A stretch of 20,274 nucleotides of DNA, from contig ASPP01000842.1 of NCBI GenBank assembly GCA_000512085.1, positions 1 to 20,274 on the forward strand, given 5' to 3'. Shown in pieces: positions 18,701 to 20,274 of this stretch (position 1 is the stretch's first letter; the number at the start of each line of letters is the position of its first letter). The notes under the pieces are model-generated. The model saw only the letters and a program-made list of their open reading frames with translations, was not told the DNA's origin and did no database searches. Both the position numbers and the translations under genes were made by a program. The DNA comes from Reticulomyxa filosa (lineage: Eukaryota > Foraminifera > Reticulomyxidae).

Positions 18701-20183
18701 GAGGAAGAGGAAGAGGACGACATGAGATCGTGGTGGATACCCCATTGAGCATTCAACAGTTCTTCCGAGGGTCGTGGCAAAGGCGAATAGTTTGGAGGTG
18801 GACTAGAAACAAAGTCTTGTAATGTCAGAAGAATGCTTCCAAATGTCACGCATAAGCCTTTTTTTTTTTTTCCCCCCCCCCAAGTATAAGTATTCCTTTA
18901 ATGACTCAATTTTTTTTTGGAAAATACAAATAAAATATGACATACTTAAAATGTCAACATTGACATCCAATTTGTCATTTTCCATGACAGCACGAACGAC
19001 AATGGTTTCTTTTCTTTGTGTTTCAATCTTGTCAGATGACAGGTTTGCAAAGTGCACCAATTGTCGGTATTGCTCTTTCACATTGTCTTTTTGGTATCCA
19101 TACTGACGTCTTCTAACTTCATATCGTCAATGGACAGCACCACGGACAAATTTTGGCCGGATGGAATAGAAACATTGGTCTTAATGCCCTTTATGAGAAA
19201 CGCTATTAATGCATCTCGCTCTTTCACCAATCCATAGCCTTTCAGCACGCTCACACGCACTTCGTTTATTGTCAGATTCAATTTCATGCCCTTTTCCATT
19301 TGCTCTTTTCCTCTCTTCATTGCTGTTTCTTGAAATTCCACTTTTTGTTGTTGGCTGATGATTTCATTTGTCATTTGTTTGGGATACACGTACCTTGCCA
19401 CCTGCGATTTTTCTGCCAAGTTACCTGTTTTTTTTTTTCCCATTAAAAAAAAAAATGTTTATGTAAAAAAAAAAAAAAAACAAAACAAACATATATACAT
19501 ATATCTATGTATATGATGTGCATGCTCATACAAATCACCATACCTTTTATAACATGCATAAAGAAGTCATATCCTTTTTTTGGATATGTCCAGATCCAAG
19601 TCTCCAATCATCAGACTTATATCAGAAAACTCCTCTTTCAAACAAACGCTAATTTTGCTTTGATGGAACAATGGACCTAGCGTCTCATTGTCTCCAAATA
19701 GGATTGACATAACCAGATCTTGAACTTGAATGTTTAAGCTATCTTCTTTTGGCAGGTCATTTGCAATGTGCAATTTCCCAAGCGTTCCGATCAACCTTTC
19801 CTTGGAAGTGGTTGCTTTTGGCACTTCCAAAACGAGATCGGTAATGACAATGTCTATTTTCGGAATTGCGTTTTTTGTGGGTTTGGATTCTTCGTTGGAC
19901 TGTGTTCCACAACATTTACACATCAATTGAATTTATTTTATTCTCCCGACAGTTTGTAAAAAAAACAAGGAACAATAAGACTGACCTGTTCTAAATTCTC
20001 TTCGATTGCATCCACAGCTATTTTTTCTGTTTCATACAAATAATCTCTGTATTTGCTATTGGCAATGCTGGTGGTAAAGAGCGAAGGGACAAGAAGCAGT
20101 TTACTGTTCGTCATCCACGTCGACACCTCTTCCATAAAGCGATTTAAAAATACAAGCTTCATTCCTGATACTACCATTTCAAC
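10311..20183 (-). CDS. VPS13: VPS13 bridge-like lipid transfer protein, C-terminal 19 exons
   Basis: Exons from 5': 20183-19986, 19899-19544, 19424-18946, 18857-18270, 18146-17510, 17371-17018, 16878-16704, 16594-16408, 16310-15872, 15740-15391, 15272-14149, 14046-13670, 13552-13425, 13350-12793, 12679-12010, 11880-11425, 11314-10857, 10769-10641, 10544-10311. All are GT-AG with matching phases, giving ~2,631 residues; the N-terminus lies off the right edge. VPS13 moves phospholipids along a hydrophobic groove at membrane contact sites. Signs are the extended-chorein stretch MKLVFLNRFMEEV (exon 1), EWEPMIEPW and LNVNLTHAMIKSLEKS (exon 5), VAB-like repeats with FYVPYWIYDLTGLSL (exon 9), a C2 domain, VSVVDGHPTELLYIS (exon 14), FEGVTGVVTKPIEGAKKDG (exon 16) and a PH-like end. 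Three homopolymer shifts must be allowed: A6 17572-17577 (one base too many), T5 19088-19092 (one too few), T7 19575-19581 (one too many). Which VPS13 paralogue it is cannot be told. Confidence 0.92.
11425..13350 (-). other. VPS13 C-terminal adaptor/ATG2_C-type region
   Basis: Exons 14-16. Exon 14 carries the conserved VSVVDGHPTELLYIS and the FQIDTQ element that corresponds to IQVDNQ of the family. Exon 15 has LQPLAIDVSFSV, long amphipathic helices (VNPMLWLAKNLINTLISM) and GLARGVTSLTKN. Exon 16 gives repeated Gly-Val-Thr-Gly motifs (GVTGVVTKP, GVTGLVFKP) as in the ATG2_C region, which binds membranes or lipid droplets in known relatives. It ends in RLPRFLRPG before the PH-like part. Confidence 0.8.
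11904..11948. repeat. (AAT)15 microsatellite in a VPS13 intron
   Basis: Fifteen perfect AAT units within the intron 11881-12009. Read on the minus strand, the ATT run extends the neighbouring exon into an artificial poly-Leu/Ile stretch. Confidence 0.95.
13425..13552 (-). other. Small exon 13 of VPS13 (128 nt)
   Basis: The exon is 42 codons plus two bases (VELWTSTKKEEVMIGYLLLK, then a Glu/Lys-rich segment ending ILEGDS). The acceptor is ATAG before GCAAAGC and the donor GTATGTG at 13424; phases 1 and 0 match the flanking exons. It is too short to appear as a long ORF but is needed to keep the frame between exons 12 and 14. The upstream donor at 13669 (GTTTCG) is the least certain splice site in the gene. 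Confidence 0.75.
14149..14468 (-). other. C2 domain inserted in VPS13
   Basis: About residues 1523-1629 of the partial protein form a C2 domain: LHLEVVEARGLASAK, SDPYVSVAV, NPAWNFSCRFVLP, ALEVFDKG and DSLGKAVVSL, ending RWVKLKK and continuing into exon 12 (GDIHVRMAV). A coiled-coil-prone stretch (KSDLQNLSQQIQKLQE) precedes it. Of the usual calcium ligands, the first-loop Asp is replaced (AKPFGKDSDPY keeps only the second Asp) and one third-loop Asp is Gly (FDKGLIHDD). Calcium dependence is therefore doubtful. A C2 at this place is not found in animal VPS13 but occurs in plant-type proteins (recall). Confidence 0.8.
15274..15299. repeat. T26 run (A26 in the sense strand) at a VPS13 3' splice site
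   Basis: In the gene's sense, 26 A residues run directly into the acceptor AG at 15274-15273 of the intron 15273-15390. There is no pyrimidine tract next to the AG. Confidence 0.95.
15765..15858. repeat. (TTA)n plus (CT)n microsatellites in a VPS13 intron
   Basis: About ten TTA units (15765-15795) and nine CT units (15841-15858) lie in the intron 15741-15871. Readthrough gives false poly-Ile/Asn and Arg-Glu repeats in the ORFs. Confidence 0.92.
16601..16666. repeat. T20 run and (TATATG)n tract in a VPS13 intron
   Basis: A T20 homopolymer (16601-16620) is followed by a TATATG-type tandem (~16640-16666) within the intron 16595-16703. Confidence 0.9.
16891..16911. repeat. (GA)n microsatellite in a VPS13 intron
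   Basis: About ten AG/GA units inside the intron 16879-17017, just downstream (in plus orientation) of the splice acceptor at 16879-16880. Confidence 0.9.
17461..17488. repeat. (AG)n microsatellite in a VPS13 intron
   Basis: About thirteen AG units with one interruption, within the intron 17372-17509. Confidence 0.9.
18859..18881. repeat. T13-C10 homopurine/homopyrimidine tract at a VPS13 acceptor
   Basis: In the sense strand of the gene this reads ten G then thirteen A, ending in the acceptor AG of the intron 18858-18945. Such a purine tract next to the 3' splice site is unusual, and the run lengths are likely to be unreliable in sequencing. Confidence 0.9.
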
Positions 20184-20236
20184 CTATTGAATAAGAGTAA
20201 AGTCATGGCCATTATGACCACTCTCAACAAATTGAT

Positions 20237-20274
<38 letters not shown>
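20184..20274 (-). other. Partial VPS13 intron ending in an A33 run at the window edge
   Basis: The acceptor TTCAATAG (AG at 20185-20184) precedes the exon that starts at 20183. To its right is intronic sequence and then 33 consecutive A (20241-20273) at the end of the window. The upstream exons of the gene lie outside. Confidence 0.7.

Overview
This looks like AT-rich nuclear DNA of a protist, most likely a foraminiferan close to Reticulomyxa filosa. The evidence is short GT-AG introns (74-139 bp), many homopolymers and microsatellites, Kelch and WD40 genes of a style I associate from memory with that genome, and housekeeping genes that are clearly eukaryotic (VPS13, TCAB1/WRAP53, QPRT). The species name is recall plus inference; nothing in the window proves it.

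Left part (1-6480), accessory and very AT-rich. A three-exon gene (471-2791, +) joins a Kelch-type N-terminus, a short linker and a seven-repeat WD40 propeller. Next is a two-exon gene (3050-4053, +) for a seven-helix membrane protein with GPCR-like landmarks but no family I recognise. A decayed WD40 gene (4498-5247, -) follows. Then comes about 1.2 kb with only short protein-like fragments and inverted repeats.

Middle part (6490-9893). Quinolinate phosphoribosyltransferase (6490-7629, -, three exons) and the TCAB1/WRAP53 telomerase and scaRNA chaperone (7833-9893, +, three exons) are divergent and share a 203-bp intergenic region.

Right part (10311-20183, -). Nineteen exons of one very large gene encode the last ~2,631 residues of a VPS13 bridge-like lipid transfer protein: part of the extended chorein groove, the VAB-like region, an inserted C2 domain, the ATG2_C-type segment and the C-terminal PH-like domain. 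The 5' end, with the N-terminal chorein cap, lies beyond the right edge, where the sequence stops in a 33-base A run.

I rebuilt the gene models by hand from splice sites, reading phase and protein continuity. All phases agree if six single-base length changes in homopolymers are allowed. That pattern suggests sequencing error rather than gene decay, except in the antisense WD40 copy, which is a genuine wreck. I see no viral, toxin, CRISPR or prokaryotic element.
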